DNA of 64,000 nucleotides, taken from the NCBI GenBank assembly GCA_903910385.1, contig CAIVZM010000038.1, positions 1 through 64,000 on the forward strand, in the 5' to 3' direction. The notes under the pieces are model-generated. The model did not search any database. It had not been told where the DNA came from and was given only the letters and a program-made list of their open reading frames with translations. Made by a program: the position numbers and the translations under genes. The DNA is from an uncultured Armatimonadota bacterium. Its GTDB lineage: Bacteria > Armatimonadota > Armatimonadia > Armatimonadales > Armatimonadaceae. Of the stretch, positions 17,170 to 26,424 are shown piece after piece (within the stretch, counting starts at the first letter, position 1; the number at the start of each line of letters is the position of its first letter).

Positions 17170-18165
17170 CTAATTACCGAGGGAGTGACGGCGGTACGTT
17201 CCCGGCGCGATCCCGATCTGTCGTTTGAATGTTTTGCTGAACGCCGCCTCGGAATCGTAGCCCGCCTGACGAGCGATTTCTCCCATGGGATCGCCTGTGC
17301 GGCGCAAGGCGACAGCGGCGCGGTGCATGCGCCAGCGGGTCAGATAACGTAACGGCGGTTCGCCCATCAATTGCGTGAAACGAGCGGCGAAGGTCGAGCG
17401 GGAAAGCGCAGACTCCCGCGCCAGCATTTCCACTGTCCAGTGGTGGGCGGGCGCCGCATGGATTGCGGAAACGGCGCGGCGGATATCAGGATCACGGATC
17501 GCATTCAACCAGCCCGGCGGCGGAACCTCTCCGTCATCGCAGGCATTCGGGGATGTCAGCAAGAAACGGATCGCCTGTATGAACAGAATATCGCACAGTC
17601 GTGAGATAACCGTCGGCGAGGCGGGTCTCTGACTACGGGACTCGCACATCAGGAATGCCATCGTTCCCTCCAGCCAGTCCACCGCTTTATCGTTCTCGCC
17701 CCGCACAATTACCAGAGATGGCAGAGAACGGAGTAACGGATTCATCCCTCCCCCGGAGAAACGCACGGTCCCGCAGAGTATCCGGGCTTGCGCCCCCCCA
17801 CTACCCGTCCCCCCAAAGAGTACCGTTCCCTTTTCATCAAAGGTGACGCGACGAAGCCAGTCTTCCAGAGGTTGCACCAGAGAAGTCGGAGAGTCCCGTA
17901 CACTGTGAGCGTCGCCATGACTGATCAGCGCAAAATCTCCGCTGGACAGGCGTATCAGGGGGGCGTTCTTCTCGGTGTCCAGACGGAGAAAACATTCTCC
18001 CTCCGTCACGATATAAAAACCGGCATCGGCGGCCTCACGTTCACGGGGCGCAAATCCGATTCCCCAAGGCGCCGCCAGCAATGAAAAATGAAGAACGGAG
18101 CTTTCCAGCGAGAAGGTCTTCAGTATGTCATCCAGCATGTCTATCGGCGGGTCGGTGTGCGCCAT
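17170..18165 (-). CDS. AraC-family transcription regulator (cupin sensor)
   Basis: 331 residues. Residues about 25-200 match the cupin_6 sensor of this AraC subgroup (LLAAPWGIGF, GFYIVTEGECFLRL, LSSGDFALISHGDAHSVRD). Residues about 232-331 hold the paired helix-turn-helix domain: VEMLARESALSRSTFAARF, then LRRTGDPMGEIARQAGYDSE and AFSKTFKRQIG. Regulators of this subgroup often sit divergently next to the short-chain reductase they control, and that is seen here: the NmrA-like gene starts at 18334 on the other strand. The 168-base gap would hold both promoters. The ligand is not known. Confidence 0.88.
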   Translation of the reverse strand: MAHTDPPIDMLDDILKTFSLESSVLHFSLLAAPWGIGFAPREREAADAGFYIVTEGECFLRLDTEKNAPLIRLSSGDFALISHGDAHSVRDSPTSLVQPLEDWLRRVTFDEKGTVLFGGTGSGGAQARILCGTVRFSGGGMNPLLRSLPSLVIVRGENDKAVDWLEGTMAFLMCESRSQRPASPTVISRLCDILFIQAIRFLLTSPNACDDGEVPPPGWLNAIRDPDIRRAVSAIHAAPAHHWTVEMLARESALSRSTFAARFTQLMGEPPLRYLTRWRMHRAAVALRRTGDPMGEIARQAGYDSEAAFSKTFKRQIGIAPGTYRRHSLGN

Positions 18166-18333
18166 CAGGGTTTCTCCCAGTCGTTTCTTCCGGCATTATT
18201 CGGACGAATAGACATAAAACACGGATGAAATCACATGGATAGTCCGAATCGTCACCTGCATAATATCGATATCGGGAACAACAGTCAAGATGATGTCACC
18301 GGAACTGTCCCACAATGGAAAGAGAAGAAACAC

Positions 18334-19212
18334 ATGGCAATCGTAGTCACGACCCCGACCGGACATATCGGTCGGAAAATCGTTGAGTATCTTCTGGATC
18401 AGAACGCGGAGGTCGCCGTTATCGTGCGCGATCCGGCGAAACTGGCTCCGGAAGTTCGGGAACGCGCTATCGTTCATCAGGGCGATCTGTACGATACGGC
18501 GTTCGTTCAAAAAGTGACGGAAGGCGCGGACGCCTTGTTCTGGCTCACTCCGCCCAACTATACGGCCCCCGACTGGAAAGCGTCGTATGTCGATTCCGCC
18601 GCTTCCGCCGTTGCGGCGATCAATGCCAACCGGCTTCCCTATGTTATACATCTATCGAGCGCGGGAGCGGACCGATCGAGCGGTTTCGGTCCGGTATCGT
18701 TCCTGCATCTGGTGGAAAACGCCCTGAACGAGACCGACGCTCATGTCCTGCACCTGCGTCCCACCTATTTCTATGAAAACTATCTGAGTAATCTGGATAC
18801 CATCAAGACGCATGGGGCTATCTACAGTCCTATCCCCGCTTCCATTTCCTACCCAATGATTGCGACAAAGGATATTGCGGCGGTCGCCGCACGTCGTTTA
18901 CAGGCAAAGGATTGGTCGGGAAAGGAAATTATGGGATTGCACGGACCTGCCGAACAGCCAACGTTCGGCGAAGCGGCGACGATTATCGGGGAAGCCATCG
19001 GCAAGCCCATCCAGTATATCGAAGTCCCGCTCGAATCCGTGAAGCCTCAACTGTTGCAAATCGGCTTTTCTGAATCCGTCGCCAGCATCTACCCGGAATT
19101 GCTGGACGCTCTGGCGCGTAACGAACAGCCCGCCGAACCACGCACGCCGGAAACCACGACGCCGACCACCCTGCGCGAGTGGGCGACGGAGACGCTACGC
19201 CCCCTGATATAA
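18334..19212 (+). CDS. NmrA-family NAD(P)-binding protein
   Basis: 292 residues, an atypical short-chain dehydrogenase of the NmrA/QOR2-like group. The nucleotide loop is VTTPTGHIGRKIVEYLL near the start, followed by VAVIVRDPAKL, which suggests NADP(H) binding by the Arg after the second strand. ALFWLTPPNY and YVIHLSSAG are typical of the family. Members act either as redox-sensing regulators or as quinone reductases, and these cannot be separated here. The ATG at 18334 is preceded by GGAAAGAGAAG. Longer upstream codons (from 18235) lack similarity. Transcribed away from the AraC gene, which is its likely regulator. Confidence 0.85.
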   Translation: MAIVVTTPTGHIGRKIVEYLLDQNAEVAVIVRDPAKLAPEVRERAIVHQGDLYDTAFVQKVTEGADALFWLTPPNYTAPDWKASYVDSAASAVAAINANRLPYVIHLSSAGADRSSGFGPVSFLHLVENALNETDAHVLHLRPTYFYENYLSNLDTIKTHGAIYSPIPASISYPMIATKDIAAVAARRLQAKDWSGKEIMGLHGPAEQPTFGEAATIIGEAIGKPIQYIEVPLESVKPQLLQIGFSESVASIYPELLDALARNEQPAEPRTPETTTPTTLREWATETLRPLI

Positions 19213-19398
19213 GCGTATCCTGTGACATAAGCTGAACCGTTCGAAACGAAGCCAATGGTCGGATAAACCGCCGACCATCGGTTTCGTCTCACGCTTATCA
19301 GGGATTTAGTAATCCCGGCAATCTTCCCGCCACTCAAAAAATCCTCGGGGCGGGTATGATAACCGTATCCTCTGATAATTCGGAATTTTGATTTTCTT

Positions 19399-21378
19399 AT
19401 GGTAAAAAGCCCCTCACTTCTGTCACTGATTCGATGCTCTCTATCGCCTCTAGGCGTTATTGGCGGTATGGCTCTCAGCGGAGTCGCCCTGGCGCAGTCC
19501 CCTACTATTACGCCCGGCGAGAATCTGACCGTGGAAGGCATTCCGGCGCTTTCGGCGACGATTGCGGAATCGGTCAGTCGCTACACCGAGTTCCGGTCGG
19601 CGGGGTTTTCGGACTGGCATCCGAAACGACGGGAAATCCTGATCGGCACCCGCTTCGCTGACACCAACCAGATTCACGAGGTCAAAATGCCAGGCGGGGC
19701 GCGAACGCAATTGACCTTCTTCCCGGATAGCGTCGGCGGAGCGACTTTCCAGCCGACCGAGGGAGATTACTTCCTGTTCACCAAAGACACCGGCGGCAAC
19801 GAGTTCACCCAGATCTATCGCTATGATCTCGCCAACGGAGCCATTACCCTCTTGACAGACGGCAAATCGCAGAATGGTGGGGCGCGGTGGTCGCATCGCG
19901 GCGACCGTATCGCGTATACATCCACTCGCCGTAATGGGCGCGACCGCGATATCTACGTGATCGATCCCCGTGACCCGAAAACAGATAAAGTGGTCGCCAC
20001 TCTGGCGGGCAGTTGGAGCGTCGGCGATTGGTCGCCGGACGATGAATCACTCATTATCGCCAACTATGTCTCCATCAATGATTCCTCACTCTGGCTTTTG
20101 AATCTGAAGACCGGCGAAAAGACGTTGTTGACCCCGCGTAACAAAATGCAGGAGCCGTTCGCCTATGGCGGCGTCAAGTTTTCGCCGGATGGCAAAGGCT
20201 TCTACACCACAACGGACCGGGACAGCGAGTTCCGGCAATTAGCGTATGTAGACCTTGCCACCCGCGCCCATCGCTATCTGACAAAAGATATTCTGTGGGA
20301 TGTGGAAGGGTTCGACCTGTCGCCCGACGGCAAGGTCATCGCGCTGACCACCAATGAAAATGGCGTCAGCGTCCTGCGTCTGCGCGATACGGCAAGCGGA
20401 AAAGACCGAAAAGCGCCGCAGCTTCCGCTGGGAGTCATCAGCGGTCTGACATTCCACCCCAATGGCAAAGAAATCGCGTTCGCCCTGAATTCCGCCCGTT
20501 CTCCGAGCGACGTGTACTCTTATGAGCTCCGTTCCGGCAAGATAGACCGTTGGACGACCAGTGAGACGGGCGGACTTCCCGCCGCCACTTTCGTTGAGCC
20601 GACTCTGGCAACCTGGAAAGCCCCGGACGGCAAAACTATTTCGGGTTTCCTGTACCATCCCGATCCGAAGAAGTTTCCCGGCAAACGCCCGGTGATTATC
20701 AATATTCACGGCGGCCCGGAAAGTCAGTCTCGACCGGGTTTTATCGCCCGGATCAACTACTATCTGAATGAAATGGGCGTCGCCGTCATCTTCCCAAATG
20801 TGCGTGGTTCGACGGGATTCGGCAAGTCGTTCGTGAAGGCGGACAACGGTATTTTACGCGAAGGAACCTACACGGATATCGCCGCCCTCCTCGACTGGAT
20901 TGGAACGCAGTCCGATTTGGATGCCAGTCGAATCATGGTCACCGGGGGCAGTTATGGGGGACACATGACCCTTGCGCTGGCAACCCGCTACTCTGACAGG
21001 GTCGCCTGCGCTCTGAGCGTCGTCGGCATTTCCAATTTCATTACCTTTCTGGAGCGCACGGAAGCGTACCGTCGCGACTTGCGCCGTGCGGAATATGGCG
21101 ATGAACGCGACCCGGAAATCCGAGCCTACTTCGAAAAGACCGCGCCGTTGAATAACGCCGGCAAGGTCAAGAAGCCGCTCTTTATCGTTCAGGGCAAGAA
21201 TGACCCCCGCGTACCCTACACGGAAGCGATTCAGATGAAAGAGGCGGTACAGAAAAACGGCGTCGAAACATGGTTTTTAATGGCTTCCGATGAGGGGCAT
21301 GGCTTCGCCAAGAAGAAAAACCAAGACTTTCAGTTCTATGCCACTGTCGCCTTTATCCAGAAATATCTCCTGAAATAG
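19399..21378 (+). CDS. Exported S9 family peptidase
   Basis: 659 residues. The N-terminus (LSPLGVIGGMALSGVALAQS) is a Sec signal peptide, cut after about residue 33, so this peptidase works in the periplasm or outside. Residues about 60-390 are PD40/TolB-like propeller blades (WSPDDESLIIANY, FSPDGKGFYTTT, LSPDGKVIALTT). The hydrolase domain has INIHGGPESQ, the nucleophile elbow GGSYGGHM, NDPRVPY and DEGHGF. It is a paralogue of the cytosolic enzyme at 14183 with the same architecture. No operon partner; a terminator hairpin at 21406 is shared with the convergent glutathione peroxidase gene. Confidence 0.92.
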   Translation: MVKSPSLLSLIRCSLSPLGVIGGMALSGVALAQSPTITPGENLTVEGIPALSATIAESVSRYTEFRSAGFSDWHPKRREILIGTRFADTNQIHEVKMPGGARTQLTFFPDSVGGATFQPTEGDYFLFTKDTGGNEFTQIYRYDLANGAITLLTDGKSQNGGARWSHRGDRIAYTSTRRNGRDRDIYVIDPRDPKTDKVVATLAGSWSVGDWSPDDESLIIANYVSINDSSLWLLNLKTGEKTLLTPRNKMQEPFAYGGVKFSPDGKGFYTTTDRDSEFRQLAYVDLATRAHRYLTKDILWDVEGFDLSPDGKVIALTTNENGVSVLRLRDTASGKDRKAPQLPLGVISGLTFHPNGKEIAFALNSARSPSDVYSYELRSGKIDRWTTSETGGLPAATFVEPTLATWKAPDGKTISGFLYHPDPKKFPGKRPVIINIHGGPESQSRPGFIARINYYLNEMGVAVIFPNVRGSTGFGKSFVKADNGILREGTYTDIAALLDWIGTQSDLDASRIMVTGGSYGGHMTLALATRYSDRVACALSVVGISNFITFLERTEAYRRDLRRAEYGDERDPEIRAYFEKTAPLNNAGKVKKPLFIVQGKNDPRVPYTEAIQMKEAVQKNGVETWFLMASDEGHGFAKKKNQDFQFYATVAFIQKYLLK

Positions 21379-21405
21379 ATAGAGCGACGCTCAAAGACAA
21401 ATAGC

Positions 21406-21432
21406 GAAGGACAGCGTGTACCGCTGTCCTTC
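21406..21432. terminator. Bidirectional terminator between convergent genes
   Basis: GAAGGACAGCG and CGCTGTCCTTC form a perfect 11-base-pair stem with a five-base loop. T-rich sequence (TCTCTGGTTCTTGTT) follows on the plus strand. It separates the S9 peptidase and glutathione peroxidase genes. Confidence 0.7.
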
Positions 21433-21460
21433 TCTGGTTCTTGTTACCTGTGCTCTGCGC

Positions 21461-22054
21461 TTATTTGGCGAGTTGCTTCAAAGCGGCTTCGACCGCTGCC
21501 GTGAATTCCGGGGACATCGGATCAACATTGGACTTGAAGCGGGCGACAACGTTGCCCTTGCGATCCACGAGGAACTTGGTGAAGTTCCACTCAATCGGAC
21601 CAGCGAACTTACCATTAGTATCAGCGCTGGTGAGGTACTTGTAGAGCGGCGCCTGCGCTGGTTCTTTGGTCGAGATTTTCGAGAACAAATCAAAGGAAGT
21701 CTTGTAGTTCAGGGAGCAAAACTGCTTGATCTCGGAATCTGCGCCCGGTTCCTGCGCTCCAAAATCATTGGCGGGGAAAGCGAGGACGCGAAGACCCTGC
21801 TCTTTATACTGGCTGTACAGTTTTTCCAGCGAGGCGTACTGGGGCGTATACCCGCATTTGGACGCCGTATTGACGATCAGAACTACCTGTCCACGGTACT
21901 TTTTCAGGTCAACATCCTTGCCATCAATGGATTTCACCTTAAAATCCAGCGGGCTTTTCGGTCCCGCCGCATCCGCCATAGGCGTTACAGTGGCGAGCAA
22001 TACGGTAGAGACCGCTAATCCTACTCCGGCGGCAATCAGTCGGGAGAAAGACAT
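21461..22054 (-). CDS. Exported glutathione peroxidase-like protein
   Basis: 197 residues. A Sec signal (LIAAGVGLAVSTVLLATVTPMADAA) precedes a complete peroxidase fold: LIVNTASKCGYTPQY with the peroxidatic Cys in place of selenocysteine, FPANDFGAQEPG with the catalytic Gln, and EWNFTKFLVDRKG with the catalytic Trp/Asn. A second Cys in IKQFCSLNY is the expected resolving residue of thioredoxin-dependent enzymes. It should reduce peroxides outside the cytoplasm. The ATG at 22054 is preferred over 22075 because AAGGAA lies eight bases upstream of it. Convergent with the S9 peptidase. Confidence 0.93.
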   Translation of the reverse strand: MSFSRLIAAGVGLAVSTVLLATVTPMADAAGPKSPLDFKVKSIDGKDVDLKKYRGQVVLIVNTASKCGYTPQYASLEKLYSQYKEQGLRVLAFPANDFGAQEPGADSEIKQFCSLNYKTSFDLFSKISTKEPAQAPLYKYLTSADTNGKFAGPIEWNFTKFLVDRKGNVVARFKSNVDPMSPEFTAAVEAALKQLAK

Positions 22055-22366
22055 TTTGAAAATTCCTTTCAGCATTGGCGAAAAATGGTTTCGCCGCTTC
22101 TAATCCTTTATATCTAACGTGAAAGAAAAAAGCGACGTTCCCAAAGAGACGGAATGTGGCGATTATTGGGGCGATTCTTACCGAAAAAACGATCAGAATC
22201 GCAAAACCTACCCTTATCGACAACAGCGCAACCCCCTGCTATCATCAGGTGTCCGTACCGTATGCAATCTTTCTGCGTAAAAGGCGTATAAGAAAGTGAA
22301 ATAGAGAGCGGAGCGGTATAATAGACGAATCCGCTCGCGCACTTTACAGGTGAGGCAAGACAAATT
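22055..22366. promoter_or_regulatory. Intergenic promoter region
   Basis: About 310 bases between the divergent peroxidase and M48 genes. A perfect TATAAT occurs at 22317-22322, about 45 bases before the M48 gene; the -35 region is weak. No other gene or RNA is recognised. Confidence 0.45.
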
Positions 22367-23470
22367 ATGACAGGAAGCGATACGACTCCCGCTCTGGATA
22401 CCCCTCGACGACGCTACCCCGGAATCGCTCCGGAAGCGTACCGCCATCCACTGGATCAGCAGGCGACCGCCGCTCTGCGGGCGGTTCCAGGGTTTGAGTT
22501 CGCCATCTCCAAGCTCTCCCGGTTTAGCGTCGAACATCTCATATATGTTGAGTTTTGCGCTAACGGGGTCAAGGTGACGCCCAAACAGTGTAAAAGCATC
22601 TATGCCCTGTTGCGCGAAGCGTGCGCTATCATGGATGTTCCTGAGCCGTCGCTGTTCCTGTCCCAGACCCCAATCGCCAACGCTTTTGCGCTCGGAAAAG
22701 AACGCCCGACCATGGTGTTGCACACGGGTCTGGTGGAACTTCTGACGGAAGAAGAGTTACTCGGTGTCATCGCACACGAACTCGGGCATATCCATGCGGG
22801 ACATTCCATTTACCGCTTGATGCTTCTCCTGATCCAGCTTGCGGCGCAGGCGGGCGGGGCGCGTTACGGTCTGGGCGATGTCCTCTCCCTGCCGATTCAA
22901 CTGGCGTTACTGGAATGGGCGCGTAAAGCGGAATTCACGGCGGATCGCGCCGCGATTCTGGTGACGCAAAACCCGGAGACCGTGTTTTCCTCCCTGTTCA
23001 AGCTGACCGGAGGATCGCCGAAGATTTTTGAGCAGATGGATCGCGAAGAATATCTCAATCAGGCGGAAGAGTACGACAAGCCAGATTCCGGACGATTGGA
23101 TAAATTTTTCAAGGGCATGATCGAAGCGGGCATGACGCACCCTATTCCGGTGTTACGCGCTCGCGAAGTGTTGCGCTACGGGGATAGTGACGACTACAAA
23201 GCGATCCTGTCGGGTCGTTATGTCCGACGAGAGAAGGACGGCACCCTTGCCTCCGCTCTGCTGGATGCGCCGATCCAATGTCCGAACTGCGGTGTGGAAG
23301 CGAATACTTCCTTTTCCTTCTGTACCAATTGCGGCGCCGATCTGCAACCGTCGTCCAGTAACGTGATAGACAAACCGGAGTCGTCGGCAAGCGAGAAGAG
23401 CGAGGACGCCGAATTCCGTATTTTCGATACCGCAGGGGAATTCCGTTCCGAGGAGGGTGACAATGCTTGA
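22367..23470 (+). CDS. M48-family zinc metalloprotease with C-terminal zinc ribbon
   Basis: 367 residues. The protease core is in residues about 75-250: VIAHELGHIHAGH gives the HExxH zinc site, and KAEFTADRAAIL supplies the third ligand Glu and the ADR motif. Unlike HtpX it has only one hydrophobic stretch near residue 140-175 (LMLLLIQLAAQAGGARYGLG), so membrane attachment is loose or absent. Residues 303-330 form a zinc ribbon (CPNCGVEANTSFSFCTNCGAD). Its stop codon overlaps the start of the next gene by eight bases, so the two are translationally coupled, and the partner also carries zinc ribbons. A protein quality-control role is plausible but inferred. Confidence 0.85.
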   Translation: MTGSDTTPALDTPRRRYPGIAPEAYRHPLDQQATAALRAVPGFEFAISKLSRFSVEHLIYVEFCANGVKVTPKQCKSIYALLREACAIMDVPEPSLFLSQTPIANAFALGKERPTMVLHTGLVELLTEEELLGVIAHELGHIHAGHSIYRLMLLLIQLAAQAGGARYGLGDVLSLPIQLALLEWARKAEFTADRAAILVTQNPETVFSSLFKLTGGSPKIFEQMDREEYLNQAEEYDKPDSGRLDKFFKGMIEAGMTHPIPVLRAREVLRYGDSDDYKAILSGRYVRREKDGTLASALLDAPIQCPNCGVEANTSFSFCTNCGADLQPSSSNVIDKPESSASEKSEDAEFRIFDTAGEFRSEEGDNA

Positions 23471-24344
23471 GGAGCGTTTCTGCCCGCACTGCGGACGCTC
23501 AAACCCAAAGACGATGCCGCGTTGCATTAATTGCGGTCAGCGTATTGTCAAGACAAATTCCGCTTCTGGAACAGAATCACTGTTACTGGAAGAAGAGTCC
23601 GCTACGCTTGAAACGTCTCATACGCCCTGGTGGCAGACGGACGCTCGCAGTCCAGTCCCACCGCCGCCTCAGGTTCGCGAGCAACGGGCGCGTGAGGAAG
23701 CTAAACAGCGTGATCTAGACCGAGTTGCGGAACAGGAACGATTGTTTGAAGAACGTCTGCGCACCCATGAAGCCTCCCGTGACAGGATTTATAATGAGAA
23801 GCAGGCGAGTTTCGGACAGCGAAACCCGTCGTCCGGTAGAGGAACCGGCAACTGCTGGCGTTGCGGAACGGCTATGGGAGAAGGCGGAGCGTCGTTTTCG
23901 TTCTGTCTGCATTGCGGCGCCGACCTTTCCGCAGCAGGAAAAACCGGCGCCACCGGTACGCAAAGCCGTTTTACCTCGGCGGCGGCGCCCGAATACCGCT
24001 CCACTTTCCAGACGACGCAAGAGGAACGATACGAACAGCATAACCGGCAACGGACGACAGTAAACGCCAATATCGCAACTACCCGGCGCACCACCAGTCC
24101 CGCTGCCGCTGCGTTGTTCTCTTTCTTTATTCCCGGCGTCGGGCAGTTCATGAACGGGCAAACGGCGAAGGGCATTTTGTTACTCCTTGCCAGTATCGTA
24201 TTCGGCGCAGTTGTCATCGGCGCTCCGGCAGCGGGTTTGATTCGTCTGGGCGTCAGCATCATTGCGGCAATTGACGCTTACCGTGTGGCGGAACGCCGTC
24301 GTATGGGTAAAGAAGTCCGACGCGAAGAATGGGATTTAGGTTGA
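23463..24344 (+). CDS. Zinc-ribbon protein with coiled coil and C-terminal membrane domain
   Basis: 293 residues. Domains in order: zinc ribbon 1 (CPHCGRSNPKTMPRCINCGQ, residues 7-26), a charged coiled coil (about 75-115, rich in Arg/Glu), zinc ribbon 2 (CWRCGTAMGEG...CLHCGAD, about 130-155), a basic linker, and a TM2-like membrane hairpin (ALFSFFIPGVGQFMNGQTAK, then a second helix) near the end. The start is ATG at 23463, with GGAGGG just upstream inside the preceding gene; a GTG at 23457 is in the same frame. It is coupled to the M48 protease. A paralogue with the same ribbon-plus-membrane plan is at 27022. Function unknown; a membrane anchor or adaptor role is inferred. Confidence 0.75.
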   Translation: MLEERFCPHCGRSNPKTMPRCINCGQRIVKTNSASGTESLLLEEESATLETSHTPWWQTDARSPVPPPPQVREQRAREEAKQRDLDRVAEQERLFEERLRTHEASRDRIYNEKQASFGQRNPSSGRGTGNCWRCGTAMGEGGASFSFCLHCGADLSAAGKTGATGTQSRFTSAAAPEYRSTFQTTQEERYEQHNRQRTTVNANIATTRRTTSPAAAALFSFFIPGVGQFMNGQTAKGILLLLASIVFGAVVIGAPAAGLIRLGVSIIAAIDAYRVAERRRMGKEVRREEWDLG

Positions 24345-24436
24345 TACAGGTGCGGCTTATCCGGTCTCTCCTGTATTTACCTCAGGATCAAAACCGATTT
24401 TTGTGCGCTGGATTCAGCGTCCAAAAGGGATAAGTC

Positions 24437-25711
24437 ATGCAGGAAGTAGACGAAAAGGCGCGGACGGCAAAGGAAGCGGCAAGGAAACTCGCCACCGTTG
24501 GAACAACGGTCAAAAATAACGCCTTGCGGGCGATGTCAGAGGCGTTGGGCGATACCAGAACGGCAATTCTGGATGCCAACGCACGGGATTTAGCGACCGC
24601 CGCCGACAAGGGCGTCCCCGTACATATGCGCGACCGCCTCACTCTGAATGAGAAGCGGATCGCCGCTATGCAGGAAGGTCTGCATCAATTGATCGCTTTG
24701 CCTGATCCAGTAGGCATTGTCATGGGCGGCTGGCGTCGCCCGAACGGTCTCCAGATCAACAAGGTACGCGTTCCGCTCGGCGTCCTCGGCATTATCTATG
24801 AATCCCGCCCGAATGTGACTGTTGACGCCGCTTCGCTGTGCCTGAAAGCCGGGAATGCGGTCGTATTACGTGGCGGTTCGGAAGCGATTCATTCCAATAT
24901 CGCTCTGACCAATATCATCGCGCAGGCGGCGGAAAGCGCAGGCGTTCCAGAAGGAACTATCGCCCTGATTGAAAACACGGATCGCGCCGCCGCACGTCAC
25001 CTGATGACGTTGAACCGGTACATCGACTGCCTGATTCCCCGTGGCGGCGCCGCGTTGATTGAGACCGTCGTCAAAAATGCGACGGTGCCTGTCATTGAGA
25101 CCGGCGCCGGCAACTGCCATATCTATGTGGATGCCAGCGGCAATTCGGATATGGCGGAAAGCATTCTCCTGAACGCCAAAACGCAACGACCTTCGGTATG
25201 TAACGCCGCAGAGACCCTGCTTGTCCATCGCGATCATGCGGGTATCCATTTCGCCCGATGGATCAGCGCTCTACAGGAAAACGGCGTCGAAGTCCGGGGA
25301 TGTCCGCGAACGCTGTCCGTTACCCATGATTATCTGCATTCCCAATCCGGTTTCCGCCCCATAACGCCCGCTACTGAAGAAGATTACTTTACCGAATTCA
25401 ATGATCTGATCATCGCGGTCAAGATCGTCGATTCTGTCGATGAAGCGATTACGCATATCAATCATTACGGAACACGTCATAGCGAGGCGATCATTACAGA
25501 AGATTACGCCGCCGCGCAAAAATTCACCGATGAAGTGGATGCCGCCGCCGTATATGTCAACGCTTCCACACGATTCACCGATGGTTACGAGTTCGGATTC
25601 GGTGCAGAAATTGGGATCAGCAATCAAAAACTCCATGCAAGGGGTCCTATGGGGTTAGAAGAGCTCACCACCTACAAATATATCGTTCGCGGAGAGGGAC
25701 AGAAACGATGA
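24437..25711 (+). CDS. proA: Glutamate-5-semialdehyde dehydrogenase (gamma-glutamyl phosphate reductase)
   Basis: ProA reduces gamma-glutamyl phosphate to glutamate-5-semialdehyde with NADPH, the second step of proline synthesis. Diagnostic blocks: VRVPLGVLGIIYESRPNVTVD, KAGNAVVLRGGSEA, IDCLIPRGGAALI, the catalytic Cys in KTQRPSVCNAAETLL, and VNASTRFTDGYEFGFGAEIGIS (key residues F-GAEIGIS). Length of 424 residues is normal. The partner kinase proB is not in the window. An ATG with a GGGATAAGTC upstream context starts the gene. It belongs to the plus-strand run that continues with nadD and rsfS. Confidence 0.97.
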   Translation: MQEVDEKARTAKEAARKLATVGTTVKNNALRAMSEALGDTRTAILDANARDLATAADKGVPVHMRDRLTLNEKRIAAMQEGLHQLIALPDPVGIVMGGWRRPNGLQINKVRVPLGVLGIIYESRPNVTVDAASLCLKAGNAVVLRGGSEAIHSNIALTNIIAQAAESAGVPEGTIALIENTDRAAARHLMTLNRYIDCLIPRGGAALIETVVKNATVPVIETGAGNCHIYVDASGNSDMAESILLNAKTQRPSVCNAAETLLVHRDHAGIHFARWISALQENGVEVRGCPRTLSVTHDYLHSQSGFRPITPATEEDYFTEFNDLIIAVKIVDSVDEAITHINHYGTRHSEAIITEDYAAAQKFTDEVDAAAVYVNASTRFTDGYEFGFGAEIGISNQKLHARGPMGLEELTTYKYIVRGEGQKR

Positions 25712-25786
25712 GGTTTCACGCCGCCCTATCCGTTTGCGTTTCGCGTTCTGCCCGTCTCCTTGCGATGAAGTCCGGGCGGTGAGCAA

Positions 25787-26401
25787 TTGAGTCGAATCGG
25801 CATTTTCGGCGGCAGTTTCGATCCGGTGCATATCGGTCATTTACGAATGGCGGAAGTGGCGCGGGAGGCGGCGAATCTTGACAGGATTATTTTTGTCCCG
25901 GCGCAGGTATCTCCCTTCAAGACCGACCGCAAAGTGACTCCCGGCGAACTGCGACTCGAGATGTTGCGATTGGCGATTGCGGATAATCCGGCTTTTGCCG
26001 TCAGCGATGCGGAACTTCAACGACCGGGACCCAGTTTTACCGTTGACACTCTGCGGACGCTAAAAGCGGAATCGCCCGATGCGGATTTTTTCTTTCTTAC
26101 GGGAACGGATACGATTCGCGATTTACCAAAATGGCGTGATCCGGAGATAGCGTTATCGCTGGCGACGTTTCTGGTAGCGACACGCCCGGGGGTCGCTCCA
26201 TCGGATGTGCTTGCGGCTCTGCCAGATGCATGGGAGTCGCGTATACTGTTTGTAGAGATGCCCGGTCTGGATATATCATCGTCTTACCTGCGGGCGGCGC
26301 TTGCCGCCGGACGTTCGACGCGATATCTGCTGACGGATGCAGTGCGCGATTTTGTCGCCGCTCATGGTTTCTACGGAAATCAGGCGACAGCGCCGGACTA
26401 A
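25787..26401 (+). CDS. nadD: Nicotinate-nucleotide adenylyltransferase
   Basis: NadD adenylates nicotinate mononucleotide to deamido-NAD in NAD synthesis. The nucleotidyltransferase signature FGGSFDPVHIGHLRMAE (HxGH) is at the very N-terminus and LDISSSYLRAAL (ISSxxxR) lies near residue 160. The 204-residue length is typical. The start is TTG at 25787 after GGCGGTGAG; no ATG is available before the conserved strand. It lies 75 bases after proA and 23 bases before rsfS; the nadD-rsfS pair is a common bacterial arrangement. Confidence 0.95.
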   Translation: MSRIGIFGGSFDPVHIGHLRMAEVAREAANLDRIIFVPAQVSPFKTDRKVTPGELRLEMLRLAIADNPAFAVSDAELQRPGPSFTVDTLRTLKAESPDADFFFLTGTDTIRDLPKWRDPEIALSLATFLVATRPGVAPSDVLAALPDAWESRILFVEMPGLDISSSYLRAALAAGRSTRYLLTDAVRDFVAAHGFYGNQATAPD

Positions 26402-26424
26402 GGGCTACAGGAGAAAATTAGAAC